Assembly (NCBI RefSeq): GCF_002531935.1
Contig: NZ_NWSV01000007.1
Coordinates: forward strand, 1 to 64,000
Length of the DNA: 64,000 nucleotides
Source: Rhizobium chutanense
GTDB lineage: Bacteria; Pseudomonadota; Alphaproteobacteria; Rhizobiales; Rhizobiaceae
Direction: 5' to 3'
Below the pieces are notes generated by a model, which was not told the DNA's origin, made no database searches, and saw only the letters and a list, made by a program, of their open reading frames with translations. Made by a program: the position numbers and the translations under genes. Shown in pieces: positions 23,863 through 34,442 of this stretch; the first letter of the stretch is position 1; every line of letters starts with the position of its first letter.

Positions 23863-23897
23863 AAAAGCATCAATTTGCGCCCGCACCGATGCCTTTT
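23863..23897. promoter_or_regulatory. 35-bp dyad, probable LysR operator (copy 2)
   Basis: It begins AAAAGCATC and ends GATGCCTTTT, with the same 35-bp length and 30 identical bases as the site at 21940-21974. It lies 56 bp upstream of the creatininase-family start. Confidence 0.7.
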
Positions 23898-24043
23898 TGC
23901 GGATGATGCGTCCGCCGCCGCCGCCGGTGCGCGCGTGCGGTGATGGGACGAGGCGCGCAAACAATTCAGCGACGCCATTGCGCCGGCGAGGCTGCGATGG
24001 TTTTCTGGCCTCCCGCAATCGCAACGCTCTCCGGTGATTCCCG

Positions 24044-24523
24044 ATGTTCGATATTCTGTGGCGCGGCCTGGCGATCGGCGCCGGCGCAACCATCCTCATG
24101 GACCTCTGGGCGATCGTGCTCACGAAGGTCTTCGGCCAAGCGGCGCCCAATTGGGCCCCGGTCGGCCGCTGGTTCTGGCACCTCGGCCGCGGCAACGTCT
24201 TTCACGACAGCATCGCCGATGCCGAGCCCTATGCAAATGAGCTCGCGCTCGGCTGGATCAGCCATTACGCCGTCGGCATTCTCTATGGTGTGATCTTCGC
24301 GCTCGTCATGGGATCGGCCTGGCTGGCAGCCCCGACATTCCTTCCCGCCTGGATCTTCGGCATCGTCACCGTCGGGGCAGGGTGGTTCCTGCTGCAGCCG
24401 GGCCTTGGGCTCGGCTGGGCTGCGTCCAAACATCCGACACCGAACAAGGTCCGGTGTTTCAATCTGCTGGCGCATACCGTGTTTGCACTGGGGCTTTACG
24501 GGACAGCGTTGATCATTGGCTGA
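24044..24523 (+). CDS. DUF2938 family membrane protein
   Basis: The 159-residue integral membrane protein has four hydrophobic helices and the DUF2938 pattern: GAGATILMDLWAIVLTKVFG near residue 12, NWAPVGRWFWHLGRGNVFHD (about 36-55), GWISHYAVGILYGVIFAL and ASKHPTPNKVRCFNLLAHTV. Function unknown. The start at 24044 lacks a strong ribosome site. The gene stands alone, and the extended palindrome 60 bp after its stop may end its transcript. Confidence 0.85.
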   Translation: MFDILWRGLAIGAGATILMDLWAIVLTKVFGQAAPNWAPVGRWFWHLGRGNVFHDSIADAEPYANELALGWISHYAVGILYGVIFALVMGSAWLAAPTFLPAWIFGIVTVGAGWFLLQPGLGLGWAASKHPTPNKVRCFNLLAHTVFALGLYGTALIIG

Positions 24524-24583
24524 GACGAGGGTCCGCTTCCTCCCCATGAGATCGCGGCCCGTTCATCCGCCTGCCGGCACCGA

Positions 24584-24749
24584 CCGGGGTCGAGCCACGG
24601 GTCTCGACCCGTCCTTCGGACCCCCGCAGGCGGGGCGAAGGGGATATGCCGCGCCCTCTCCGTTCTCTACTAACCGCTCATAGGGCACGTCCCCACGCCC
24701 CGTTTGCGGGGGTCTGCAGGACGGGTCGAGACCAGTGGCTCGACCCCGG
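24584..24749. repeat. 166-bp palindromic intergenic element (RIME-like)
   Basis: The outer arms 24584-24615 and 24718-24749 are inverted repeats identical at 31 of 32 positions (arms begin CCGGGGTCGAGCCAC). A second inner pair (GACCCCCGCA...CGGGGCG at about 24620-24638, and its inverse near 24696-24714) matches at 17 of 19. The flank GGGTTAGGGTGAGGGG is typical of repeated rhizobial intergenic elements. It has no coding capacity and resembles RIME-type mosaic or MITE-like elements. Confidence 0.65.
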
Positions 24750-24798
24750 TAAGGGTTAGGGTGAGGGGCAGCTTCCGCACGAAGCAAATAGCCTCGCC

Positions 24799-25440
24799 CT
24801 ACCGCGCCGCCCAATTCGCGCCGCGGCGGAAGATGGTCTTCATCTCCGGCACGTCGAACTCCTTGGCCTGGTGACCGAGGGAGGAATAGAAGACGCGGCC
24901 CTTGCCATATTTGCGCTTCCAGACGACGGGCATGACGACCCCGTCGATCCAGTAGGCGTGTTCGCCGGTGAATTTCGTCGTCGCCAGCACCTCGTTCGAG
25001 GGGTCGACATGCATGTAATATTGTTCCGAGGTGTAGGGGAAATCGGCGATCCCTTTTACCAGCGGATCGTCGGGCCGGGTGATGTTGACGGTATAGTCGA
25101 TAATGTTGCCGGGATGGGCCACCCACTGGCCGCCGATGATGAACTGGTAGTCGACGGAATCGCGGAAGGCATCGCCCGCACCGCCATGATAACCGGCGAT
25201 GCCTACGCCGCTTTCAATTGCGGCGGCGAGGTTCTTGACCTCCTCCTTTTCGATCTTCGACATCGTCATGATCGGCACGACGAGGCTGAGGTCGTGGACG
25301 GAGGGGTCGGCGAGCGCCTCGGTGCCGTGTTCGAGATAGACCTTGAAGCCGTCTTCCTCGAGCATGGCCTTGATGATTTCGGCGCATTCCTGCGGCTCGT
25401 GCCCGCTCCAGCCGCCCCAGACGATCAGTGCTTCACGCAT
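24799..25440 (-). CDS. ThuA-like domain protein
   Basis: The 213-residue protein has the ThuA glutamine-amidotransferase-like fold: MREALIVWGGWSGHEPQECA at the N-terminus, GVGIAGYHGGAGDAFRDSVD (about 78-98), QFIIGGQWVAHPG and the late VFYSSLGHQAKEF. ThuA in Sinorhizobium meliloti takes part in trehalose/3-ketoglycoside metabolism with ThuB, a Gfo/Idh/MocA dehydrogenase. Here too a dehydrogenase of that family lies directly upstream (17 bp), so the pair probably processes an oxidised sugar. It is not called thuA because the sugar is unknown. Confidence 0.85.
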   Translation of the reverse strand: MREALIVWGGWSGHEPQECAEIIKAMLEEDGFKVYLEHGTEALADPSVHDLSLVVPIMTMSKIEKEEVKNLAAAIESGVGIAGYHGGAGDAFRDSVDYQFIIGGQWVAHPGNIIDYTVNITRPDDPLVKGIADFPYTSEQYYMHVDPSNEVLATTKFTGEHAYWIDGVVMPVVWKRKYGKGRVFYSSLGHQAKEFDVPEMKTIFRRGANWAAR

Positions 25441-25457
25441 TCTCTTTCCTCCTGAAA

Positions 25458-26558
25458 TTATTTCGCCAGCCGTCCGTCGACGATGGATTGGGACAAGGGG
25501 GCAGGGCGTTCGACCGCCGTTGATATCGTCACCGTCCGTCCGGTCTCGGATGCTGTATGGAAGGCTTCCATGACTTCAAGCACATGCAGCGCCAGATCGC
25601 CGTTGGCGCGATGCGGCCGGTTCGAGCGGATTGCATGCGCCATGTCGGCGACGCCGAGCGAGCGGTAGTTGCCGTCGGCATAGGGTGCGGTGACCGGCTG
25701 GTCCTCGAATTCGCCGCCCTTCTTCAGATATTCGACGGGGCCGGCGAATTTGTTGGGGTCGGGGACGATGAGCGTGCCCTCGGTTCCGTAGACCTCCAGC
25801 GGCACATGCTTGTGGCCGGCGACATCGAAGCTCATGATGATCTGAACGACGGCGCCGTTGGCAAAAGCCATCATGCCGGCGACATGGGTCGGCACGTGCA
25901 CGGGGATGCGCTCACCGTTGCGCGGCTCGCTGGTAATGAGCCGTTCGGCCCGCGGCGTCGTCGCAAAGCCTGCAACCTGCGCAACCGGCCCGAGAAGATT
26001 AACGAGATCGGTAATGTAATAGGGGCCCATGTCGAGCATCGGCCCGCCGCCGACTTCGTAAAAAAAGGCCGGATTTGGGTGCCAGCGCTCATGGCCCGGG
26101 CACATGAAGCTTGCCGAGCCGCCGACCGGCTGGCCGATGACACCCTGGTCGATCAAGGCGCGGGCCGTCTGGTGACCGCCGCCGAGGAAGGTGTCGGGGG
26201 CGGCGCCGATGCGCAGATTCCGCGCCTTGGCCGCTTCGGCCAATTTTTTCCCTTCCGCGAAATTAATCCCGAGCGGCTTTTCCGAATAGGTATGTTTGCC
26301 GGCCTCCAGCGCCTGCATCGCCACAGCCACATGGGCCTTCGGGATGGTCAGATTGACGATGATCTCGACCTTGGGATCGGCGAAAAGCTCCTCGATGGAT
26401 TTGACGGGCACGTTGAATTCGGCAGCTTTTGCCTCTGCCAGTTCCCGGTTGAGATCGGCGACGCCGCGAATGTCGAGAATGGGGAAGGATGCCATCGCCG
26501 TGAGATAGGCGCCCGAAATATTGCCGCATCCGATGATGCCGATACCGACTTTTTCCAT
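25458..26558 (-). CDS. Gfo/Idh/MocA family oxidoreductase
   Basis: The 366-residue NAD(P)-dependent dehydrogenase has the Rossmann motif VGIGIIGCGNISGAYLTAMA (residues 4-23), AGKHTYSEKPLGINFAEGKK (about 93-112, the catalytic EKP) and a C-terminal substrate domain with GGGPMLDMGPYYITDLVNLL (Asp and Tyr; His is missing from the usual D-x-x-x-H position). Family members oxidise sugar hydroxyls. The ATG at 26558 has GGAGG five bases upstream. It lies in one operon with the ThuA-like gene and follows the ROK regulator (36 bp gap). Confidence 0.87.
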   Translation of the reverse strand: MEKVGIGIIGCGNISGAYLTAMASFPILDIRGVADLNRELAEAKAAEFNVPVKSIEELFADPKVEIIVNLTIPKAHVAVAMQALEAGKHTYSEKPLGINFAEGKKLAEAAKARNLRIGAAPDTFLGGGHQTARALIDQGVIGQPVGGSASFMCPGHERWHPNPAFFYEVGGGPMLDMGPYYITDLVNLLGPVAQVAGFATTPRAERLITSEPRNGERIPVHVPTHVAGMMAFANGAVVQIIMSFDVAGHKHVPLEVYGTEGTLIVPDPNKFAGPVEYLKKGGEFEDQPVTAPYADGNYRSLGVADMAHAIRSNRPHRANGDLALHVLEVMEAFHTASETGRTVTISTAVERPAPLSQSIVDGRLAK

Positions 26559-26594
26559 GAGGTCCTCCATATCTGTTTTGATTGTGTCGCCCAG

Positions 26595-27794
26595 TCAGAG
26601 CGCCGGCCCGGTCGTGCTCCAGGGCGATTCGTAGAGTTCGTAGAGCGCCACGGCTGCCGCACCCTGCGCCCAGAAATCATCGCTCGAATCGTCGAAGACG
26701 AGTTCGCTGACGCCTTTCAGCGACGGCGGAATGGCGAGTGCATAGGCATCGCGCAGGCTGTTCAAAAAGGGTTCGCCGAGCGCCAGGCTCGATCCGACCA
26801 GGATGACGCGGGGCGGGGCAAACAGCGTGACGATATTGGCGATGGTCAAGCCGACCGCTTCGCCGGCGCGGATGGCGGCGCCGATCAGCCGGTCGTCATC
26901 GGCCTTGATCAGCGCCTGGGCGTGGGTCATGCCGCGCCCGAGCCGGATCGCTTCGGCAAAACGCCCGTCGGCCTGCTGTTCGCCGAGGATCGCGCTTTCG
27001 CCGGCCTGACTGAAAAGCCGCACGATCCCGTTCGGTCCCATGCCGAGCACGAGATCGCCGAGATTGTGGCTGAGGCCGCCGGCGCCGCGGAACAGGCGAT
27101 TGCCGTGCAGCACGCCGAGCCCCAGCGTCTGTTCCAGTGAAATCAACACCATGTCCTCGAGGTCCCTGGCTCTTCCGAACCAGTGATGGCCGAGCGTGAT
27201 GGCATGGGCGTCGCTCTCGACGATGGTCGGCGTCGACAGCCGCGTCGACATTTCGGCGGCGAAATCGACATTGGTGTCGCGAAAGATCGGGCTGCTTCTG
27301 ATATAGCCGGTGCGGTGCTCGACGACGCCGGGAAAGCCGAGGCAGACGCTGTCGACATCGGCGAGCGACAGCCCGGCATCGACGACGCAGCGCCTGACCC
27401 CGTCCTCGACCAGATCGGCGATGACGCCGATCGGCTGCCGGTCGATGCGGATCGGCAAAGCGAGCTTCGACAATACGTCGCCGCGGAAATTGGTGACCAC
27501 GAACACCATTCTATTGGCGGCGATCTTGCCGCCGACGACGCGGGCGGCATCCGGATTGAGCTCCAGCGCCACGCGCGGCCGCCCCCGCACTGCCTCATTG
27601 CGGATATCCCCTTCATGGCGCGGCAGGATCAACCCGTCGTCGAGCAGCGAGGCGGTAATAGCCGAAACGGTCGTGGTGGAAAGCTCGGTCCGTTCGCTGA
27701 TCTCGATGCGCGAGATCGGACCATGGCGCCTGATGGTATCGAGCACGTTCAAGCGATTGATCGCGCGCATCAATTCTGGATCTGCAGTCTTCAT
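26595..27794 (-). CDS. ROK family transcriptional regulator
   Basis: The 399-residue regulator has an N-terminal winged helix (MRAINRLNVLDTIRRHGPIS, RIEISERTELSTTTVSAITA) followed by a ROK sugar-kinase-like domain. The ROK segment includes VCLGFPGVVEHRTGYI, but the ATP and zinc motifs are weak (GAGGLSHNLGDLVL in place of C-x-C-G-x-x-G-C), so it is a regulator, not a kinase. The start is placed at 27794 (MKTADPELM). It heads the operon with the dehydrogenase and ThuA-like genes and is divergent from the CUT1 importer, which it presumably controls in response to its sugar. Confidence 0.87.
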   Translation of the reverse strand: MKTADPELMRAINRLNVLDTIRRHGPISRIEISERTELSTTTVSAITASLLDDGLILPRHEGDIRNEAVRGRPRVALELNPDAARVVGGKIAANRMVFVVTNFRGDVLSKLALPIRIDRQPIGVIADLVEDGVRRCVVDAGLSLADVDSVCLGFPGVVEHRTGYIRSSPIFRDTNVDFAAEMSTRLSTPTIVESDAHAITLGHHWFGRARDLEDMVLISLEQTLGLGVLHGNRLFRGAGGLSHNLGDLVLGMGPNGIVRLFSQAGESAILGEQQADGRFAEAIRLGRGMTHAQALIKADDDRLIGAAIRAGEAVGLTIANIVTLFAPPRVILVGSSLALGEPFLNSLRDAYALAIPPSLKGVSELVFDDSSDDFWAQGAAAVALYELYESPWSTTGPAL

Positions 27795-27914
27795 GTAAAT
27801 GTGCCGGCAGTCGTTTCGTTGGGCCGAAGCCAATATTTTTAACGGGTTACGAAATAAATAGCAGGCAATTCCATCGGCCTGTCAAGCCGATTTGATAAAA
27901 ATACAGGCATTGGG

Positions 27915-27943
27915 TTGACATCCGGCGCAAGCTCCGTTGAATT
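27915..27943 (+). promoter_or_regulatory. Sigma-70-like promoter for CUT1 importer
   Basis: TTGACA (27915-27920) is followed after 17 bp by TGAATT (27938-27943), 50 bp before the binding-protein start. AT-rich stretches at about 27830-27900 may hold ROK operators. Confidence 0.45.
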
Positions 27944-27992
27944 AATCCGCATTGGGGAAAAATTGTGAGGATAGGTCCCCTGGGAGGAAATC

Positions 27993-29297
27993 ATGAATTT
28001 TATGCTGAAGAACGCCGCATTCGGCGGCAGGCGCATCGCATCCATGGCCGCGGCAGCCGGCATGCTGCTGGCCGGCGCAGGAGCGGCCTCGGCGACAACG
28101 GTGGTCAAGTGGCTGCATCTCGAAACCGATCCGAAAAACGTCGCGGCCTGGGAGGATATCGTCAAGAAATACGAGGCCCAGCATCCCGATGTCGACATCC
28201 AGATGCAGTTCCTCGAAAACGAGGCCTTCAAGGCCAAGCTTCCGACCTTGCTGCAGTCCGATGATGTGCCGGATTTCTTTTTCAGCTGGGGCGGCGGCGT
28301 CCTGAAGCAGCAGTCCGAGACCGGCGCGCTGCAGGATGTGACGGCAGCCCTCGATGCGGACGGCGGAAAATTGCGCAAGGCCTACACCCCGGCTTCGATC
28401 GACGGCCTGACCTTCGACGGCAAGACCTGGGCGATCCCCTATAAGGTCGGTCTGGTCAGCTTCTTCTACAACAAGGCGCTGTTTGCCAAGGCCGGCGTCA
28501 AGGCCGAGGATATCAAGAGCTGGACTGATTTTCTCGAAGCGGTGAAGAAGATCAAGGCGGCCGGCATCGTCCCGATCGCCGGCGGCGGTGGCGAAAAATG
28601 GCCGATCCATTTCTACTGGAGCTATCTCGTCATGCGTGAAGGCGGCCAGAAGGTCTTCGACGCGGCCAAGAACGGCGAAGGCGAAGGTTTCCTCGACCCG
28701 GCGATCATCAAGGCGGGCGACGACCTCGCCGAACTCGGCAAGCTCGAACCTTTCCAGCCCGGCTATCTCGGCGCCACCTGGCCGCAGACGCTCGGCGTCT
28801 TCGGTGACGGCAAGGCGGCGATGATCCTCGGCTTTGAAGCGACCGAGGCCAACCAGCGCAAGAATGCCGGCGACGGCAAGGGCTTGGCGCCCGACAATAT
28901 CGGCCGTTTCGTTTTCCCGACGGTGGAGGGCGGCGCCGGCAAGCCCACCGATACACTGGGCGGGCTGAACGGTTGGGCCGTCACCAAGAAGGCCTCCAAG
29001 GAAGCGATCGATTTCCTCGCTTTCCTGACGAATGCGGACAACGAGCGGGCGATGGCCAAGGCCGGCATGCTCCTGCCCGTTGCCGTTGGCGCGGATGACG
29101 GTGTCGTCAATCCGTTGCTCGCCGAATCGGCCAAACAGCTTGCGGGTTCGACCTGGCATCAGAACTTCTTCGACCAGGATCTCGGTGCGGCCGTCGGCCG
29201 TGTCGTCAACGACGTGTCGGTGGAAATCGTCTCCGGACAGATGAATTCCAAGGACGGCGCGCAGATGATCCAGGACGCTTTCGAACTGGAGCAATAA
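27993..29297 (+). CDS. ABC sugar-binding protein (CUT1, family 1)
   Basis: The 434-residue periplasmic protein has a signal peptide cut after ASA (about residue 34) and then TTVVKWLHLETDPKNVAAWE. Later it shows family-1 features such as DFFFSWGGGVLKQQSETGAL and LGGLNGWAVTKKASKEAID. It binds a sugar or glycoside and hands it to the two permeases downstream. GGGAGG precedes the ATG. The gene starts the importer operon, divergent from the ROK regulator. The sugar cannot be named from sequence. Confidence 0.9.
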   Translation: MNFMLKNAAFGGRRIASMAAAAGMLLAGAGAASATTVVKWLHLETDPKNVAAWEDIVKKYEAQHPDVDIQMQFLENEAFKAKLPTLLQSDDVPDFFFSWGGGVLKQQSETGALQDVTAALDADGGKLRKAYTPASIDGLTFDGKTWAIPYKVGLVSFFYNKALFAKAGVKAEDIKSWTDFLEAVKKIKAAGIVPIAGGGGEKWPIHFYWSYLVMREGGQKVFDAAKNGEGEGFLDPAIIKAGDDLAELGKLEPFQPGYLGATWPQTLGVFGDGKAAMILGFEATEANQRKNAGDGKGLAPDNIGRFVFPTVEGGAGKPTDTLGGLNGWAVTKKASKEAIDFLAFLTNADNERAMAKAGMLLPVAVGADDGVVNPLLAESAKQLAGSTWHQNFFDQDLGAAVGRVVNDVSVEIVSGQMNSKDGAQMIQDAFELEQ

Positions 29298-29378
29298 CCA
29301 GCGCCTGCAGAACCTTCCGGCGCTCCTGCCAATGGGGAGCGCCGGCACCGATGCCGACGAGATGCGAAAGCAGGAATC

Positions 29379-30317
29379 ATGGCCAATATCTCAGTCCTCT
29401 CGACGCCGAGTGCCGCAAGGCCGGCAAGACGAGCCGCAAACAGAAAAAGCTCGGTCGCCCACGACCGGCTGGCGGTGCTGCTGCTGTTCCTGCCGCCGGC
29501 GCTGCTGCTCTTTACGCTCTTCGTCATTATGCCGATGGGCGAGGCGGCCTGGTACAGCCTCTATAAATGGAACGGTTACGGCACGCCGACCGAGTTCATC
29601 GCGCTCCGCAACTTCCAGGTTCTGTTCCGCAACGCAGCTTTCACCCAGGCGCTTGTTAATAACGGCCTGATCATCGTCATCTCGATCTGCATCCAGGTGC
29701 CGCTCGCCATCTGGCTTGCCACCATGCTGGCCCACCGCATTCCCGGTGTCGTCGGCTACCGCCTGATCTTCTTCCTGCCCTACGTGCTGGCGGATGTGGC
29801 CGCCGGCCTCATATGGCGTTTCGTCTATGACGGCGATTATGGCCTGTTTGCCGCCGTTTCCAACTTTTTCGGCTTCGCCAATCCTTACGTGCTCGCCGAC
29901 AAGGACCTAGCGATCTATGCAATCCTCGGGGTGATCGTCTGGAAATATTTCGGCTTCCACATGATGCTGTTCATCGCCGGGCTGCAATCGGTCGACAAGA
30001 GCGTGCTGGAGGCGGCCGAAATCGACGGCGCCACCGGCTGGCAGAAATTCCGTTACGTCACGCTGCCGCTGCTCGGCTCCACCCTGCGCCTTTCGATCTT
30101 CTTTGCCGTCGTCGGCTCGCTGCAGCTCTTCGACATGATCATGCCGCTGACCGGCGGCGGGCCGTCCAACTCGACGCAGACGATGGTCACCTTCCTCTAC
30201 ACCTACGGCGTCATGCGTATGCAGGTCGGTCTCGGCAGTGCCGTCGGCGTGGTGCTCTTCATCATCTGCGTGACGCTCGCCTTCGGCTACAAAAGGATCT
30301 TCATGCGCCATGACTGA
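29379..30317 (+). CDS. ABC sugar permease (UgpA/MalF type)
   Basis: The 312-residue inner-membrane protein has six helices and the EAA loop motif EAAEIDGATGWQKFRYVTLP (about residues 211-230). A basic Arg/Lys-rich N-terminus precedes the first helix. Its 3' end overlaps the next permease by 8 bp. It pairs with that permease to form the sugar channel. Confidence 0.92.
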   Translation: MANISVLSTPSAARPARRAANRKSSVAHDRLAVLLLFLPPALLLFTLFVIMPMGEAAWYSLYKWNGYGTPTEFIALRNFQVLFRNAAFTQALVNNGLIIVISICIQVPLAIWLATMLAHRIPGVVGYRLIFFLPYVLADVAAGLIWRFVYDGDYGLFAAVSNFFGFANPYVLADKDLAIYAILGVIVWKYFGFHMMLFIAGLQSVDKSVLEAAEIDGATGWQKFRYVTLPLLGSTLRLSIFFAVVGSLQLFDMIMPLTGGGPSNSTQTMVTFLYTYGVMRMQVGLGSAVGVVLFIICVTLAFGYKRIFMRHD

Positions 30318-31158
30318 TATGAGCTCTTCCATCCGCATGCGGACATCGACACGCATCTATCTCTATGTGTCGCTGAGCCTGATTGCCGCGATCGTGCTCG
30401 TGCCGCTGCTGACGACGGCGCTCGGCGGCTTCAAGACCCTGGGGGATCTCCGCACTAATCCCTTCGGCCTGCCGACGGAGTGGCAATGGACGAACTATAC
30501 CGACATTCTCTTCGGTGAACGCTACTGGCTGCAGATCGGCAATTCGCTTGTGATCGCCGCACTCACCGTGCTCTTGACGCTGATCGTCTCGTCGATGGCG
30601 GCCTTCGCCTTTGCCCATGTCCGCTTCTTCGGCTCGTCCTTCCTGCTCAACTATTTCCTGCTCGGGCTGATGTTTCCGGCGGCGACTGCGATCCTGCCGC
30701 TCTTCATCCGTATCCGCGATCTCGGCCTCTTGAATACCTATTGGGGTGTCGTGCTGCCGCAGGTCGCCTTCGGTCTGGGCATGAGCATCCTTTTGTTCCG
30801 GAACTATTTCCGCAACCTTCCGGAAGAATTGTTTCAGGCGGCCTTCGTCGACGGCTGCGGTTATATGAGATTCTTCTGGCATATCTCGCTGCCGCTTTCC
30901 CGGCCGATCGTCGCCACCGTCAGCATCATCTCCTTCGTCGGCAGTTGGAACAGCTACATTCTGCCGCTGATCATGCTGAACTCGGAATCCAAATATCCCT
31001 GGCCGCTCGGCATCATGGTCTATCGCGGCGAATACGGCACGGAGTGGCAATTGGTGCTGGCCTTCATCACGCTGACAATCCTTCCCACCATCATCGTCTT
31101 CTTCGTCGCCCAGAGACACATCATCGCCGGATTGACCGCCGGCGCCGTCAAGTCCTGA
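30310..31158 (+). CDS. ABC sugar permease (UgpE/MalG type)
   Basis: The 282-residue partner permease has six helices and the EAA loop [20 protein letters not shown] followed by [12 protein letters not shown] (about 175-205). It overlaps the upstream permease and lies 23 bp before the ATPase gene. The C-terminal [14 protein letters not shown] is typical of MalG-type permeases. Confidence 0.92.
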   Translation: MTDMSSSIRMRTSTRIYLYVSLSLIAAIVLVPLLTTALGGFKTLGDLRTNPFGLPTEWQWTNYTDILFGERYWLQIGNSLVIAALTVLLTLIVSSMAAFAFAHVRFFGSSFLLNYFLLGLMFPAATAILPLFIRIRDLGLLNTYWGVVLPQVAFGLGMSILLFRNYFRNLPEELFQAAFVDGCGYMRFFWHISLPLSRPIVATVSIISFVGSWNSYILPLIMLNSESKYPWPLGIMVYRGEYGTEWQLVLAFITLTILPTIIVFFVAQRHIIAGLTAGAVKS

Positions 31159-31181
31159 GCCGAACCATTGGAGCTGCAATC

Positions 31182-32255
<1,074 letters not shown>

Positions 32256-32320
32256 GCGGGATGGCGTTTAGTGTCAGCTCCGTCGATTTGCGAATACCAA
32301 AGCCGCCGGGCAAGGGGCGC

Positions 32321-32375
32321 GTCATGCAAGAGTGGGCGAGAAACGTCTCCCGTTCCTCGCCCACTCTCGCATGAC
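32321..32375. terminator. Strong hairpin between convergent genes
   Basis: Bases 32321-32340 and 32356-32375 pair at 19 of 20 positions (stem begins GTCATGCAAGAGTGGGCGAG) around a 15-nt loop. It lies between the ABC ATPase stop and the convergent kdgD stop, so it could shield both 3' ends. It lacks a clear T run and may instead be a REP-like palindrome. Confidence 0.5.
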
Positions 32376-32445
32376 AGAGCATCTCTCCCTGCGAACGAGG
32401 GTCGGAAGACGGATCAGGAAACCGCCACCCCAGCTCTCCGCCCTG

Positions 32446-33378
<933 letters not shown>

Positions 33379-33402
33379 CTATTTTATGTGTTGAAGACCG
33401 TG

Positions 33403-34377
33403 TCAGGCGCTTTCGAGCACCTGCAGAAGTGCGGCGATATAGCCGTAGCAAAAGGCAAAGGCGGTGGCGGTCGGATCCTTGCCGCTGACGGTCGGCACGT
33501 GGTCGGGCATCAGCATGTATTTGAAGCCGACTTCCTTGTAGATCCTCGCCGAGCGGAACATGTCCATGTCGCCTTCTTCGGGGAACGTCTCCATGAAGGA
33601 CAGCTTGCCGCCGCGAATGTTGCGGAAGTGAACATTGAAGATCTTGCCGCGCTCTCCGAACCAGCGAATGATATCGTCGATCTCCTTGCCGGGATTTTCG
33701 AGCATTTCGCCGATCGAGCCCTGGCAGAAATTGAGGCCGTGATAGGGGTTCTCGCGCATCAGCACGAACTTCTTCAAGCCTTCGACGGTGCCGAGCACCC
33801 GCGTGACGCCGCGATAGCCGGGCGGCGTATAGGGATCGTGCGGATGGCAGGCGAGCCGCACGCGGTTGCTTGCGGCGACCGGAACGACGCGCTCGAGGAA
33901 ATAGTCGATCCGTTCCCAGTTTTCGTCTTCGGAGAGCACGCCGGCAAGGCCGGGTGCTGCCTGCTGATCCGTCTTGTCCCAGCGGAAGCTGGCATTCAGC
34001 GAGCCGCCGCGCCCCGGTTCATCCGGTGTGCGGGGAATACCGATCAGGTTGAGATTATATTTGACGGCCGGAATGCCGGCGGCCGCGACATTCTCGATCA
34101 TCTTGCAGACGGCGTCGATCTGCCTGTCGCGCTCGGGGCCGGCAAGCAGGATATCGGGATAGGAAGCCTTCTCGATCGGCTGCGAGGGCAGGGGCAGCTG
34201 GATCATGTCGAGGATCAGGCCGAAGCTTTCGACCTTGTCGCGATGACGCTCGATGTCGGAAAGCGTCCAACTGCTCGGCTTGCCCGGCGGATCGGCGCTG
34301 ATATGCTTCACACCCAGTTGCGCGAAAATGCGATAATCGTCGTCATCCCGCGCTGCGACCTGTGTTCCGAGATACAT
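33403..34377 (-). CDS. uxuA: Mannonate dehydratase
   Basis: The 324-residue enzyme dehydrates D-mannonate to 2-keto-3-deoxygluconate in glucuronate breakdown. It shows the UxuA family sequence: DIQ-like VESFGLILDMIQLPLPS (about 50-66), AVKYNLNLIGIPRTP (about 104-118), RLACHPHDPYTPPGYRGVTR (metal Cys and His, about 172-191) and FNVHFRNIRGG (about 255). It is shorter than the E. coli enzyme but full for the alphaproteobacterial type. A perfect palindrome TGTCATATGACA lies 26 bp upstream, so it is probably under the neighbouring GntR regulator. It heads the uxuA-kdgD operon. Confidence 0.9.
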   Translation of the reverse strand: MYLGTQVAARDDDDYRIFAQLGVKHISADPPGKPSSWTLSDIERHRDKVESFGLILDMIQLPLPSQPIEKASYPDILLAGPERDRQIDAVCKMIENVAAAGIPAVKYNLNLIGIPRTPDEPGRGGSLNASFRWDKTDQQAAPGLAGVLSEDENWERIDYFLERVVPVAASNRVRLACHPHDPYTPPGYRGVTRVLGTVEGLKKFVLMRENPYHGLNFCQGSIGEMLENPGKEIDDIIRWFGERGKIFNVHFRNIRGGKLSFMETFPEEGDMDMFRSARIYKEVGFKYMLMPDHVPTVSGKDPTATAFAFCYGYIAALLQVLESA

Positions 34378-34402
34378 TTGAGGCTCTTTCCAAATTCAAC
34401 AA

Positions 34403-34421
34403 TGTCATATGACATAATATG
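34403..34421. promoter_or_regulatory. GntR-type operator upstream of uxuA
   Basis: TGTCATATGACA (34403-34414) is a perfect 12-bp palindrome, and GACATAATATG (34411-34421) overlaps it. The same 11-mer occurs at 35245-35255 before the Dpp-type importer. Confidence 0.65.
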
Positions 34422-34442
34422 AATTTTGGAGAGAGTCGAGCC

